Assembly (NCBI GenBank): GCA_027491355.1 | Contig: JAIXWI010000033.1 | Span: forward strand, 61,210 to 125,209 | Direction: 5' to 3' | From: Bacteroidota bacterium | GTDB taxonomy: Bacteria > Bacteroidota > Bacteroidia > UKL13-3 | Length of the DNA: 64,000 nt | Position numbers and translations under genes: made by a program | The notes under the pieces: generated by a model | The model's database searches: none | Told to the model about the DNA's origin: nothing | What the model saw: the letters and a program-made list of their open reading frames with translations, nothing else | Part shown: positions 18,768 through 28,900 of the stretch, piece by piece | Layout: each line of letters opens with the position of its first letter | How positions within the stretch are numbered: the stretch's first letter is position 1

Positions 18768-20040
18768 ATTCTTCCATTGCCCTGTCAATTAAACCCTGAG
18801 GCAACTGTTTGCTTGCATTTGCACCCATTTTCTTAAGTTCTTCAGCTTGTCTTATAACATTACCCCTTCCAGTAGAAAATCGCTTCATTGCGTTCTCATA
18901 AGTTGTTTTACTGGCATCCATACGTTTTCCTAAATCTATCATTTCATCAATGAAGCCATAAAACTTATCGTATAAATCACCAGCCTTAGCTGCAATTTCA
19001 ATGGCATGTCTTGTTTGTTTTTCTTGCTTCCAAATATTAGCAACTGTTCTCAATGTGGCCAATAAAGTGGTTGGACTTACTACAACAATATTCTTTTCAA
19101 ATGCCTCATTGAATAATTGATTGTCATGTTGAACGGCTAAAGCAAAAGCAGGCTCAATTGGAACAAACATCAAAACAAAATCTAAATTCTTACCAAATTT
19201 AAGTTGCTGGTATTTTTTATCGCTCAATCCCTTTAAATGATTGCGAATAGATAGTAAATGTTCTTTGATTGCCAGCTGCCTCAAGTCATCATTGTCAGTT
19301 GAAATAAATTTCTCGTAAGCTACTAAACTGACTTTTGAATCTATGATTAAAACTTTCGATTCAGGCAAATGAACCAACACATCTGGTTGATAGCGCTTTC
19401 CATCTTCATCAGTTATAGTTGTTTGAACAGTAAACTCCCTGTCCTTTTGCAAACCAGATTTCTCTAGGATACTTTCAAGAATAAATTCTCCCCAATTTCC
19501 CTGAGTTTTGGCATCACCCTTTAAGGCTTTGGTTAAATTTTGAGCATCATTACTCATTCTTTGATTCAAATCATACAGCATGGTAATTTGTTGTTTCAAA
19601 GACGCCTTTTCACGACCCTCTTCTTCATAATGCCTTTGTACTTTATCCTCAAAATCTTTTATTCTTTCTTTCAGTGGGGTTAATAATTGATTTAAATTTT
19701 GTTGATTTTGGTCTGTAAATTTCTTCGACTTATCGTCTAAAATTTTGTTAGCTAAATTTTCAAACTCAGTTTGTAATTTTTGATTTAAAAGATTTAAGTC
19801 CTCTTTTTGCTCATTCAATTTTAATAGCAAATTTTCTTTTTCAGATACTAGCTTGGCAATCAATGCAGCATTATCAATTTCTAATTGTCTTAATCTAGCC
19901 AATTCGTTTAACGACTGATTATTGTTTGTTTCGTTTATTTTCAATTGCGTCTCTATGCGGGTAACTTGTTGTTTATTTAACAAGAAGGCAATGAAATAAC
20001 CCAGGCCAAGGCCAAGTATTAAAAATAAAATATTCATCAT
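18766..20040 (-). CDS. rmuC: DNA recombination protein RmuC
   Basis: A 424-residue protein: N-terminal membrane helix (about 3-20), a long coiled coil (about 25-130), and the RmuC nuclease-like domain (about 165-400). Key spots are GDAKTQGNWGEFILESILE, the D..V..P patch ADQPDVLVHLPESKVLIIDSKVSL-type core, and the conserved FVPIEPAFALA segment. RmuC limits DNA inversion or recombination at repeats. It is convergent with the LruC operon and lies 64 nt downstream of recO. Confidence 0.9.
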   Translation of the reverse strand: MMNILFLILGLGLGYFIAFLLNKQQVTRIETQLKINETNNNQSLNELARLRQLEIDNAALIAKLVSEKENLLLKLNEQKEDLNLLNQKLQTEFENLANKILDDKSKKFTDQNQQNLNQLLTPLKERIKDFEDKVQRHYEEEGREKASLKQQITMLYDLNQRMSNDAQNLTKALKGDAKTQGNWGEFILESILEKSGLQKDREFTVQTTITDEDGKRYQPDVLVHLPESKVLIIDSKVSLVAYEKFISTDNDDLRQLAIKEHLLSIRNHLKGLSDKKYQQLKFGKNLDFVLMFVPIEPAFALAVQHDNQLFNEAFEKNIVVVSPTTLLATLRTVANIWKQEKQTRHAIEIAAKAGDLYDKFYGFIDEMIDLGKRMDASKTTYENAMKRFSTGRGNVIRQAEELKKMGANASKQLPQGLIDRAMEE

Positions 20041-20104
20041 CTAATTAAACCTCATTTGAATTCAAATTGAAAAGAGAAAATTAAAAGTACTAAACAATAC
20101 CTCA

Positions 20105-20830
20105 TTAAAAAACAGTGGCTAAAATTTTGTGTGCGTTCACCTCACTAAATTGAGATAGGTGAATTCCATAATACCTAATTAAAATTTCTAATAGGCGATG
20201 CCTATGCGATTTTGAAATTTGCAAATCAGGCAATTCAATTAATTTACATTGCATCAAAGAGTTCAATACTTGGCTTAATTCACTGTCTAAACAATCTGAA
20301 CTCCTTAAATCAGATGACACAAATATGCCTTCCTTTAAACTGAATAAAGAATTTGTTTGACTGTAATTAACTGCAGGAGCAAAACCTAAATACTTGGTAA
20401 AATGAACCAAAAAATAAACTGGCAAATTTGCAATTCCCTGCTGTTGTATGTCTATAAATTGAATGATATGAAACAAAAACTCAAACAATTGCTCATCTTT
20501 TTGATTCTCTGCCTTCATACATTTTTGAACCAACTCAGCAATAAACATTGCTACTGCACCTTTTCTGATATCAAAATGAATTTGATTCAATACAGGGTTT
20601 ACTTTTAAATCTTTGATTCTTTGAAGAGATTTACTTTGTTGAAAACTGATGTCCAATTCAAGTAAATTCAACAATTGAATTTGAGAAGGTTTGATTGTTC
20701 CTTTTCGAGACCTTACCCCATTTACCATAAAAGCAAGTAAGCCGTATTGGTCTGTGTAAATTCTTAAAATTACAGCATTCTCTGCATAAGGAACAGACCC
20801 AATCACTATGCCTCTTACCTTATCAATCAT
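20105..20830 (-). CDS. recO: DNA repair protein RecO
   Basis: A 241-residue RecO protein: an N-terminal OB fold (MIDKVRGIVIGSVPYAENAVILRIYTD onward) with the GLLAFMVNGVRSRKG block and a helical C-terminal part. It loads RecA on SSB-coated single strands together with RecR and RecF in recombinational repair. Zinc-binding Cys in the C-terminal part are not obvious. It follows the small 88-residue gene with a 1-nt gap, so the minus-strand order is GT2, small protein, recO. Confidence 0.88.
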   Translation of the reverse strand: MIDKVRGIVIGSVPYAENAVILRIYTDQYGLLAFMVNGVRSRKGTIKPSQIQLLNLLELDISFQQSKSLQRIKDLKVNPVLNQIHFDIRKGAVAMFIAELVQKCMKAENQKDEQLFEFLFHIIQFIDIQQQGIANLPVYFLVHFTKYLGFAPAVNYSQTNSLFSLKEGIFVSSDLRSSDCLDSELSQVLNSLMQCKLIELPDLQISKSHRHRLLEILIRYYGIHLSQFSEVNAHKILATVF

Positions 20831-20831
20831 G

Positions 20832-21098
20832 TTACAAAGAATTGTGTGCTAATAAACCTTCTTTGGTTATTAAATAAGCATAGGCCTGCATATTGTCTGA
20901 ATCATACATGAAACTCCTGATATAATCTTGCTTTTGTTCATCCCAGCACATAGAAACTATCATTTTTTTATGAATCAATGTTTTTATCACATCTGCAACT
21001 ACAGGTACAGGTGCAGCTACTTCTTCTAAAATTTTATCGAAGGTTTCAACAAAATAAACGCAATTCAATACATCCCACTCTATCTGACTTATTTCCAT
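20832..21098 (-). CDS. Small hypothetical protein, winged-helix-like
   Basis: The open frame reaches 21125, which would overlap the glycosyltransferase stop; the ATG at 21098 (MEISQIEWDVLN) gives 88 residues without overlap. The helical N-terminus (EWDVLNCVYFVETFDKILEE) and VVADVIKTLIHKKMI look like a winged-helix DNA-binding fold, followed by a short beta end with YDSDNMQAYAYLITKEGL. This family seems to be conserved in Bacteroidota but I know no function. It sits between a GT2 gene and recO. Confidence 0.65.
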   Translation of the reverse strand: MEISQIEWDVLNCVYFVETFDKILEEVAAPVPVVADVIKTLIHKKMIVSMCWDEQKQDYIRSFMYDSDNMQAYAYLITKEGLLAHNSL

Positions 21099-21103
21099 AA
21101 TCT

Positions 21104-22240
21104 CTAATGAATTCTTCCTTTCCAATGATACGATTTAATATTTGCAAGCAATCCTATTACAATTACATAAATTACATACATGGGTGCAGCAATAGATAAA
21201 AACCAAATGTACGATTCTATTTTAAAAAACTTTAAAACTGAATATAGAAATAGCCCTTCAATGATTGTTTTCAAACACAACATTTGCACCCCTAACTTGA
21301 ACCAGTTTATATCCCATACCAACATGATCAAATCAAAAGCTATCATTAAATTCAAAACATAAGCCCCAATCAAAATGAGTGTAATGGTTTTGTTCTCATA
21401 TTTTGTACTCTTTGAAACCCATCTTTTCCTTTGTTCAATAAATTGTTTTAGGTCAGGTGCAGCTTTAGTGTATACAATAGCGGTTGCATCTTTTAAAAAA
21501 GAAAGTGAACCTGGAAACATTTTATGAATTTTATGCATTAAAAATTCATCATCACCAGAAGCAATGTGTTGGTTCCCTTCATAACCGTTAACACGATTAA
21601 ATGCTTCTTTTTTAAAAGCTAAATTTGCTGCGCTACACATATTGGGGGTATTGAGCTTGATACTTCCAGCACCAATTCCTAATAAACCTGCAAATTCAAG
21701 AGCTTGCAACTTTTCGAACCAATTAGTAGCTTTTAAACAAACAGGAGCATAAATAAAATTTAATTGCGATTGTTTATTAATTAAACAATTCAATGCAGAT
21801 AACCAATTTTGATGTCGTGTACAGTCGGCATCTGTTAAAACAATCCATTCAAATTTTGCCAATTCAACACCTAGTGTAATGGCCTGTTTTTTATTTGAAA
21901 CAACAGGATAAAAATTCAAATCAACAATTTGAATGGGAAATGTAGGATTGGCTTCTTTGAATTGATGAAGTATTGTTAACGTTGAATCTTCAGAGTGGTC
22001 ATTGATAACTATCAACTCAAAATGAGCTATTGAATAAGACTGTTTCAATAAATCATTTAAATTTTCTTCAATGCTACCTGCCTCATTCCTAGCAGATATA
22101 ATGATTGAAAATTGATGGTGTTTACCCTCCTTGTTGAATTCAATTGGAGGTTCTATCAAACCCCAACCCATAAAAAAATATAGGATGAGCAATAGGTATG
22201 CTATCAATAAAATAATTTGTATGAGTTCAAAGTAGTTCAC
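21104..22240 (-). CDS. Family 2 glycosyltransferase with C-terminal membrane helices
   Basis: A 378-residue GT-A-type enzyme. The GTG at 22240 is the start and overlaps the stop of the upstream gene as GTGA. An N-terminal helix is followed by the nucleotide-sugar domain with the DxD-like VLTDADC (about residue 137), a GDDEF acidic site and QRKRW (QxxRW), the signature of processive or lipid-linked GT2 enzymes. Three to four C-terminal helices follow (about 285-375). It likely transfers sugar to a lipid carrier or to an envelope glycan. The upstream neighbour is a flippase-like protein, a common pairing. Confidence 0.87.
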   Translation of the reverse strand: MNYFELIQIILLIAYLLLILYFFMGWGLIEPPIEFNKEGKHHQFSIIISARNEAGSIEENLNDLLKQSYSIAHFELIVINDHSEDSTLTILHQFKEANPTFPIQIVDLNFYPVVSNKKQAITLGVELAKFEWIVLTDADCTRHQNWLSALNCLINKQSQLNFIYAPVCLKATNWFEKLQALEFAGLLGIGAGSIKLNTPNMCSAANLAFKKEAFNRVNGYEGNQHIASGDDEFLMHKIHKMFPGSLSFLKDATAIVYTKAAPDLKQFIEQRKRWVSKSTKYENKTITLILIGAYVLNLMIAFDLIMLVWDINWFKLGVQMLCLKTIIEGLFLYSVLKFFKIESYIWFLSIAAPMYVIYVIVIGLLANIKSYHWKGRIH

Positions 22241-23175
22241 GCAGTTTTGTTATTAAAAAAATACAATCCAATGATTGCAGGCAAACCAATGTTTAAAATC
22301 CACAATGAATAAGAGGCCAATAATGTGCTTGAAATCATGGAGGAATAGTTACCAATAAAATAAACTGCAGTAGCTCCCCTCACGCCTAATTCTAGCAACA
22401 AAAAAGAGGGCACAAAAAGCTGAACCAAATACATTGCAAACAATGCAGTCATTCCATTATCAATTGAAATTTCAATGCCATAAAAAATCAAAAGGAGGTA
22501 AAATTGGGACACAAAAACCAAATACTTTATGAATGACAAGAACAATACATTTACTTTTTGATTGAATGTAAAAACAGTCATCCCATCAAATGTATTTTTG
22601 GCATTCATCAACCATTTAAAGTGAGCAAGCCAATCTATTAAATTAGGCAGTTTTAAGTATGAAACAAACAAAGCAATTGAAAAAACAATCAATCCAAATT
22701 CTATTAAGCTATTATTAATTGAGTAGAACCTTGTTAGGGCAAAAACACCAATGATACTTATAACTATAAATTGTGCGGAATGACCTATCAGTGCAATCAA
22801 AAAACCTTTAGATTTAGGAGTTGATTTTAATTGCATGGCTTTACCTGCTAAGTCTCCAATTCTATTAGGAGTGATTACTGCAAAAGACAAGCCCGTAAAA
22901 ACAGAAGCAAAAGCTGTAAACCATGTTATTTTTTCAAATGGTTTCATTAAATAGCGCCATTTGAAAGCTTCAATTAAAATATTTAAAATTCCAAGGAACA
23001 AAATACAACAACCCAGTGAGTAAAAATTTTCGGACAAATTCAATTGCGACTGAAATGTTGTTTGTCCTAGAATTACTTTACTATAAGATTCATATAAAAC
23101 ATAACTAAATATCCCAACAGAAAGCATCCATTTTAACACAGTATACAGCTGCTTAAAATTAATTGTTGAGTTCAT
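22237..23175 (-). CDS. Flippase-like membrane protein (LPG_synthase_TM/UPF0104 family)
   Basis: A 312-residue protein with about eight to nine membrane helices. It has the family-typical elements GFAVITPNRIG-like GLSFAVITPNRIGDLAG and a Gly/Leu-rich later helix LLLELGVRGATAVYF. The family includes AglD and the transmembrane part of MprF. It starts 69 nt from ruvC and ends on the GT2 start by a 4-nt overlap, so it probably works with that transferase in an envelope glycolipid step. Substrate unknown. Confidence 0.82.
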   Translation of the reverse strand: MNSTINFKQLYTVLKWMLSVGIFSYVLYESYSKVILGQTTFQSQLNLSENFYSLGCCILFLGILNILIEAFKWRYLMKPFEKITWFTAFASVFTGLSFAVITPNRIGDLAGKAMQLKSTPKSKGFLIALIGHSAQFIVISIIGVFALTRFYSINNSLIEFGLIVFSIALFVSYLKLPNLIDWLAHFKWLMNAKNTFDGMTVFTFNQKVNVLFLSFIKYLVFVSQFYLLLIFYGIEISIDNGMTALFAMYLVQLFVPSFLLLELGVRGATAVYFIGNYSSMISSTLLASYSLWILNIGLPAIIGLYFFNNKTA

Positions 23176-23188
23176 ATTGGAATAGTAC

Positions 23189-23196
23189 TATGTTTG
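23189..23196 (+). promoter_or_regulatory. Candidate -7 element of ruvC
   Basis: TATGTTTG (TAnnTTTG consensus) 48 nt before the ruvC ATG, in the divergent gap with the flippase gene. A TTG sits about 20 nt upstream. Prediction only. Confidence 0.35.
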
Positions 23197-23244
23197 AAAA
23201 CAAAGAAACAAACAGATCAGCCCTAAACCAAATATAGTCGACCT

Positions 23245-23829
23245 ATGAAAGAAAGAATTATTTTGGGAATTGACCCCGGAACTCAGGTAATGGGATATGG
23301 TATTATTCTTTGTAAAGGAAAAGAAACTGTTTTACTCGGAATGGGCGTTCTCAAACTTGACAAGTATGATGACTATGCGCTAAAGCTAAAAAAAATATTT
23401 GAACGCACCACTGGCTTAATAGATGAGTTCAAACCTGACGAATTAGCCATAGAAGCTCCATTCTACGGCAAAAACGTTCAATCAATGCTTAAATTAGGGA
23501 GGGCACAGGGTGTTGCCATTGCTGCGGCTATGAATAGAGAATTGGCAGTTACAGAATATTCCCCTAAAAAAATAAAACAGTCCATTACAGGGAACGGCAA
23601 TGCCAGTAAAGAGCAAGTTGCAAGCATGCTACAACACCTTTTCAAATTCAAAGAAGGCCCACAGTTTTTTGATGCTACGGATGGATTGGCTGCAGCATTT
23701 TGTCATTTTATACAATCAGAAAAACCTGAACTGAAAACAGCAAGCAAGAAAGTAACAAGTAAAAAGAAAGCTCAGAGCTGGGCTAGTTTTGTAAACAACA
23801 ACCCAGAAAAGATCATCAAGAAGTTGTAA
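23245..23829 (+). CDS. ruvC: Holliday junction endonuclease RuvC
   Basis: A 194-residue resolvase. The first acidic residue is D10 in LGIDPGTQVMGYG; the second is in AIEAPFYGKN (about residue 72); the C-terminal acidic pair lies in FDATDGLAAAFCH (about 142-146). These form the Mg2+ site that cuts the junction after RuvAB migration. The basic tail (SKKVTSKKKAQSW) extends beyond the core. It faces the HIT gene with only 12 nt between stops. Confidence 0.95.
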   Translation: MKERIILGIDPGTQVMGYGIILCKGKETVLLGMGVLKLDKYDDYALKLKKIFERTTGLIDEFKPDELAIEAPFYGKNVQSMLKLGRAQGVAIAAAMNRELAVTEYSPKKIKQSITGNGNASKEQVASMLQHLFKFKEGPQFFDATDGLAAAFCHFIQSEKPELKTASKKVTSKKKAQSWASFVNNNPEKIIKKL

Positions 23830-23841
23830 AAAACTGAATGA

Positions 23842-24231
23842 TTACGCTGATTTTATTTTAGCAGCTATCTCTAAAAATTGGTCTTTGGTAAGTTCCAATT
23901 TAGGGTTAGAAAAATTCATTTCAGACACTTGAATAAAGGGTATCAAATGGATGTGGGCATGTGGAACCTCCAAACCTATTACAGCCACCCCTATTCTCTT
24001 ATCTGGAAAAGCCCTTTTTATTTGATTAGCTACACTTTTAGCAAAAAGTTGCAGCCCAGTATAAGTTGAATCGTCCAAGTCAAAAATATAGTCAATTTCT
24101 TTTTTTGGCACTACCAAAGTATGTCCTACAGTCAATGGTTGAATATCTAAGAATGCATAATAATGGTCATCCTCAGCAATTTTATATGAGGGAATTTCAC
24201 CAGCTATGAGCTTAGAGAAGATACTCGTCAT
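23842..24231 (-). CDS. HIT-family nucleotide-binding hydrolase
   Basis: A 129-residue protein with the HIT triad PHAHIHLIPF (HxHxH, about residue 98) and the preceding HTLVVPKKEI segment, matching the Hint/HINT branch. It hydrolyses AMP-linked compounds. Its ATG overlaps the greA stop by 1 nt (TAATG), so the genes are coupled. Confidence 0.93.
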   Translation of the reverse strand: MTSIFSKLIAGEIPSYKIAEDDHYYAFLDIQPLTVGHTLVVPKKEIDYIFDLDDSTYTGLQLFAKSVANQIKRAFPDKRIGVAVIGLEVPHAHIHLIPFIQVSEMNFSNPKLELTKDQFLEIAAKIKSA

Positions 24232-24704
24232 TACAGAGAAATTTCTATGATTTCTAATTTAATTAATCCTGCAGGTACTTGTACATCACAAATTTCACCT
24301 ACTTTTCTTCCCATCAATCCTATCCCAATTGGTGATTTAAATGAAATCTTTCCAGATTTCAAATCTGCCTCTTTTTCATTCACCAAAGTATATACGAGTT
24401 CTTTGTTTGTCTGTTTGTTAATGACTTTCACTTTAGACAACATCATTACTTTGCTTGTATCCAATTTGGTTTCATCGATGATACGGGTTTTGGTAATAAG
24501 ATCTTCCAACATGGCAATTTTGGTTTCTAACAAACCTTGGTCTTCTTTTGCTGCATGGTATTCTGCATTCTCGCTTAAGTCCCCTTTGTCTCTTGCCTCT
24601 GCAATTTGTTTTGAAATAAAAGGTCGTTGAACGTACTTCAAGTCATGTAATTCCTTGTGTAATTTCTCTAAACCTTCTTTTGTAACATAATTTATTTCTG
24701 CCAT
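24231..24704 (-). CDS. greA: Transcription elongation factor GreA
   Basis: A 157-residue protein: N-terminal coiled-coil hairpin (about 1-75) with the tip acidic residues in LSENAEYHAAKEDQG, and a C-terminal FKBP-like domain. It enters the RNA polymerase secondary channel and rescues backtracked complexes. Coupled to the HIT gene by a 1-nt overlap. A long palindrome lies upstream. Confidence 0.95.
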   Translation of the reverse strand: MAEINYVTKEGLEKLHKELHDLKYVQRPFISKQIAEARDKGDLSENAEYHAAKEDQGLLETKIAMLEDLITKTRIIDETKLDTSKVMMLSKVKVINKQTNKELVYTLVNEKEADLKSGKISFKSPIGIGLMGRKVGEICDVQVPAGLIKLEIIEISL

Positions 24705-24728
24705 AATGCGCTTAATTACTGATTAAAC

Positions 24729-24770
24729 AGAAAAGGAAACGTTCCGACAAGTCGGAACGTTTCCTTTTCT
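24729..24770 (-). terminator. Strong palindrome after the PorV-family gene
   Basis: A perfect 20-bp inverted repeat (24729-24748 with 24751-24770) with only two bases between arms. It lies 24 nt beyond the PorV-family stop and 24 nt before greA. The A-rich outer stem in both directions makes it a likely terminator of the T9SS cassette, usable on either strand. Confidence 0.8.
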
Positions 24771-24794
24771 TCATATACAATGATACGTTTTTTT

Positions 24795-25907
24795 TTATTT
24801 ACCTGAAATAGTCAAACGAATGCCAACTGTATGCATTCCATTAAAAATTCTGGTTGGGGCATAAGAATAATCTAATGCGAACGAAGTTCCATTTTTAGAA
24901 ATTGGCATTTGTAAAGTTAAACCTCCCCAAAAACCATAATCTGATGCCAAGTTACTTGGATTACTTGGATTGTGCTTGAAACCATTTGCTTCTTGCATTA
25001 AATAAGCACCTCTTAACATAAACATTTCTTTGTATGCATATTCAGCACCAAGGCCTAACACGTTAGACTGAAAAGCATTGTATTGAAAGTTACCGTTAGC
25101 TGTTAATCTATGAAAATAGGTATTGTCATTTTTATCTAAACGCATGTCATAAGCCAATCCAATATTCACCAATGCAGGTAAGTTAAAGTAATCAGCATCA
25201 AATAAGGCCCTCCTATCTGCACCTGTAGAGGTATTGATTGCCCTGAAAGACAAACCAGCTCCTCTGTAAGTTAAGTCTGGTCCAATATTCCTAACTGAAA
25301 TGCCTAATCTGAAATCTTCTTTTTTAATCTTCTTCATTTTGGCATTGAATGAGGTTTGGTATTGCACACCAAAATCCATAGCAACACCTGAGGCTCTTAC
25401 ATCTGCAGTACCTTCAGAAACAATTCTCAACAATGCACCACCGGTGATGCTATTTGAAAACTGTTTAGAATAAGATGCATTTAAATTCAACAATTGAGGT
25501 CTATAGCTAGGCAATGTACCATCAGGATTGTCAAATGAGGTGATAGGAATGTCTCCAAAATCCCAAGACGTAATCCCTAAACCCAAAACCCCACCACTAC
25601 CTTCTTCTCCAATTGATTGCGCTAATCCTAAGTTGTTGATACTTATTCCTGTTCCTGCAAAATAATTCATTCTACTAAAAGCTACTTCAGTACCAGTTGT
25701 GTAAGCTAAGCCCCCAATGTTCAAGTAAAAAGATTCTACACCTCTTACATTGGCGGTTCCGATACCTCCTAAACCAGCAGAACGAGCAAACGGATTCACA
25801 ACCAATTGCGTTGCGCCAGCTCCACCTGCTCTATCAGGATTACCAGCAAATGCTGAAAAACCAGAAAGCAGTGTCACTAACAAACCTATTTTAATATTAT
25901 TATTCAT
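24795..25907 (-). CDS. PorV/PorQ-family outer-membrane beta-barrel
   Basis: A 370-residue protein from the ATG at 25907 (MNNNIKIG); the frame above it runs to 25946 but that start has no signal. The signal peptide ends near AFAGNPDR. The N-terminal block GATQLVVNPFARSAGLGGIGTANVRGVESFYLN (segment with key residues only partly shown) matches PorV/PorQ, and the rest is alternating beta strands ending in an aromatic-poor strand. PorV binds folded cargo and shuttles it to the PorU attachment complex of the type IX system. This copy lies 39 nt after the giant secreted protein gene, so it may be dedicated to that protein. Confidence 0.85.
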   Translation of the reverse strand: MNNNIKIGLLVTLLSGFSAFAGNPDRAGGAGATQLVVNPFARSAGLGGIGTANVRGVESFYLNIGGLAYTTGTEVAFSRMNYFAGTGISINNLGLAQSIGEEGSGGVLGLGITSWDFGDIPITSFDNPDGTLPSYRPQLLNLNASYSKQFSNSITGGALLRIVSEGTADVRASGVAMDFGVQYQTSFNAKMKKIKKEDFRLGISVRNIGPDLTYRGAGLSFRAINTSTGADRRALFDADYFNLPALVNIGLAYDMRLDKNDNTYFHRLTANGNFQYNAFQSNVLGLGAEYAYKEMFMLRGAYLMQEANGFKHNPSNPSNLASDYGFWGGLTLQMPISKNGTSFALDYSYAPTRIFNGMHTVGIRLTISGK

Positions 25908-25946
25908 GTCAATTTTCTTTTTCAAAATGGTAAATAACTGTAGCAA

Positions 25947-28900
25947 TTAAAAAGTATCAAAATCTGTTTTACGCATAATTCCGAACCACTTGATTACTTT
26001 TTCAGAGCTACCGTCATAAACATGTATCAGATAGATTCCACTCGAAATAGGAACATTGGCATCATTTTTCAAATTCCAATCTATGTATGTTCTAGAATCA
26101 TCATCTTTTCTAATTCTTCTTACCAAAAACCCGCTTTGTGTATAGATAGAAACCACACAGAACTTTGGCAAATTAGTCAACCTAACTCTTGCGTCCAATT
26201 GATTGTTTGGATCTTCATATCCAGCATAAGCATAGTAAGGATTTGGTGAAACTGACACTAAATCTAATGCAGTTTTTCTTGCCTCAGGAGTTCCTATTGA
26301 TGGGGCAATATTATCCGTTGAAAATCTGTACAAAGGCAATCCATTGTTTTCCAAAACACTAGATGTATTCGTGAAGGAAGCATAAGGTCTTTTCACCCTC
26401 AACTTCACAGTTGTTTTGGTTGGGATTAAACCTTGCTCAATGCTTAACATTGGATATTTTGGTTGAGTAATAGGCATTGTTACCCACATAGCTTGAGCAT
26501 ACAAGTACCTTTTTAATAAAGTTGCATTGCTACCATTTTCAATTAAAGTAAATAAACTATCGTAACTTTTACCTTCATCATACCTTGGACCTCTGTAGCT
26601 CACAGGGCTGGTTGGGGTTGATCTAAATGCTTTGGTTCCCATAATGTATACATGGTGTTTTCCTCCAAACAAGAACTCCATGCCACCAATATTGTTAGAA
26701 ATGTAATTTCCTGTTGGATTCCAAATCATGTCATTTCCATTTTCAGTTGGTAATGAAGAATCTTCAGCAAACATAATATTCAAACGTTCGCCAGTTTCTA
26801 CATTTACTGCATAACCAGGGAACCATCCCATTCCATTTCCGGTGCCATCAGGCTTACCATTTTTATCAACTGAAGCAGATTTTCTTCTATTCAATTTAAC
26901 TGCTCCTCCAACGGTTAAGTTAAAATTCTCTCCAGCCTCTACTACAACACAACGTGTCCACAACGATTTATCGTTGGTCATAACCAAGTCAACTCCTTGC
27001 AATTCAGACAACTGATTGTCTGTAGAATAACCTCCATTTCCAGCAGAGCCTTTACCATCAGACGCAACTGCCCAAGCAGGACCAAATGTAGACTGTCTAC
27101 TATCAGAAGCAACAGCTCTTGCGGCCAATGCATATGGAGCCCAAGTTCCACCTATTATTTTACTGAATGCTTTTCTAGGATCTATGGGGCTTTTTGGAGC
27201 TTTTGAACCTGCAGCAAAATCATGCTCATGAAAGTTGCCGTACTCTGGGTCACCATTCTTTCCAGCTCTGATCCAATTGAATTGAGAAATTGGAGCAGCT
27301 TCATCAGGTACACCTGTTAACCAAACATAATTTGGATTTTCAAACGTTAGTGATCCACTTACATAACCATTGCTTATATCGTTGGCATCATCAGGATTAC
27401 CCAATGAAAGGGTTTGTTGAGTAGTAATGCTAATTCCCCAGTTTGAGAATACTTGTTCATTTGGAGAGCCCAAAGAACGTTCAGCTCTGACAACTTCACC
27501 TGTTGTTAAATTTTTAAGTGTCCAAAAAGCGGTATCTCCATTCAACTGAATTGATTTATCAGAGTTAGAGGTATCAATGAATCGCAATTCGAAATTAGCT
27601 TTTGGAATTTTAAACGGATTGATCACTTTTACCATTACCGGACCAAAACCAATTTTGTATTTTGGAACTTCTACATAATATGGAGCTAACAAGGCTTTTA
27701 GGATTGTTTCTTCAGACAGTTGAATGTCAAGACCCGAATTTCCGATACCTTCTATTTTTTGTATTTCAGGACCATCACCATAATCAGCATTTAAAGTAGT
27801 GCCGTTGGCGTGAGGTGCTGATTTGTGTGGAACTGCCATGTAGGTTGTATTTGCAGAACCATCAAACCTTTTACGACCCGCTAAGTATTGTGTTTGTTCT
27901 TTAGAACAATTTACAGCACTAGAATAAGCAACTAAGTAGTAATGGTAATTTTGGAAATTTATCAGCGTTTGGTCAGATGCAGTTGAGAACAAGTCTTTGG
28001 TAATTTCAAAACTGTGTTGAACTCCTTTATCAGCACCAGTTACCATTATTTTCTTTGTACTACCCAAATCAGGATCATTCACAATGTTAACAATCATATT
28101 TACCCCATCAGCAATGTCACATTGTGCAACCAATCTTGCTTCATCACTGTTATAGATATCTCCTGGAGGTGAGCTGGTTTTAGTTTGAAAAATTTGGTAG
28201 CCCTGAAATTTATATAAAGTTTTATCATCACATAGGCCAGCACTTGAATCTACATAAGCCTCTGTTTTTTGATAATTAGTTATGTTGATGATTAATTTTC
28301 TGTCTAACTCGGTAATTTCCATAGTTGGAATGGCAGGTCCATCAATGAATTTAAAGTTATTGTTGTACAACACGTAGGCTTTGTCTGATGCTTCTTTCAA
28401 TAAATTAAAAGATCCTGTTGAACCGCCTGTTGTAGCTCTTGCCCATACTACTGCAATTGTTACTTCGTTTCTTGCACCAGGTAACAAACTAAAAGGTCCT
28501 GCTGTTTGCATAAACCTTCTGTCTCCAGGCTGGTTATTTGCAATTTTTTCTGTCCAAGCTTCTCTATTTGCAGGATCTGATGAACCAGGGAACATGAATG
28601 AAGCAGTATCTGTTCCACCTCTACCGTTTCCACCATATGTTATGCTTAAACCATCGGTCCATCTGCCGTTTAAATAATTCCAATAATGTTCTGGTCTACG
28701 TGGATTTCCTGTAACTGAAAAGTCGTTGTTATAATAAACAAATTTAGTCAAGCCAATCTCGGTACCATCAGGTCTTCTTGGGCCTTCAAAGAAATTTACA
28801 CCAACACTTGGAGGATTCAAACCATATCCTAAAATACCTTCATCATTGTCATCTCCATTGTAACACATTCCTAAATTCCTTTTTACATCACACTCCACAT

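Noticed and set aside
24960..24990. A short direct repeat in the PorV-family gene
   Set aside because: It is a coding repeat of NPS codons, not a mobile or regulatory element.
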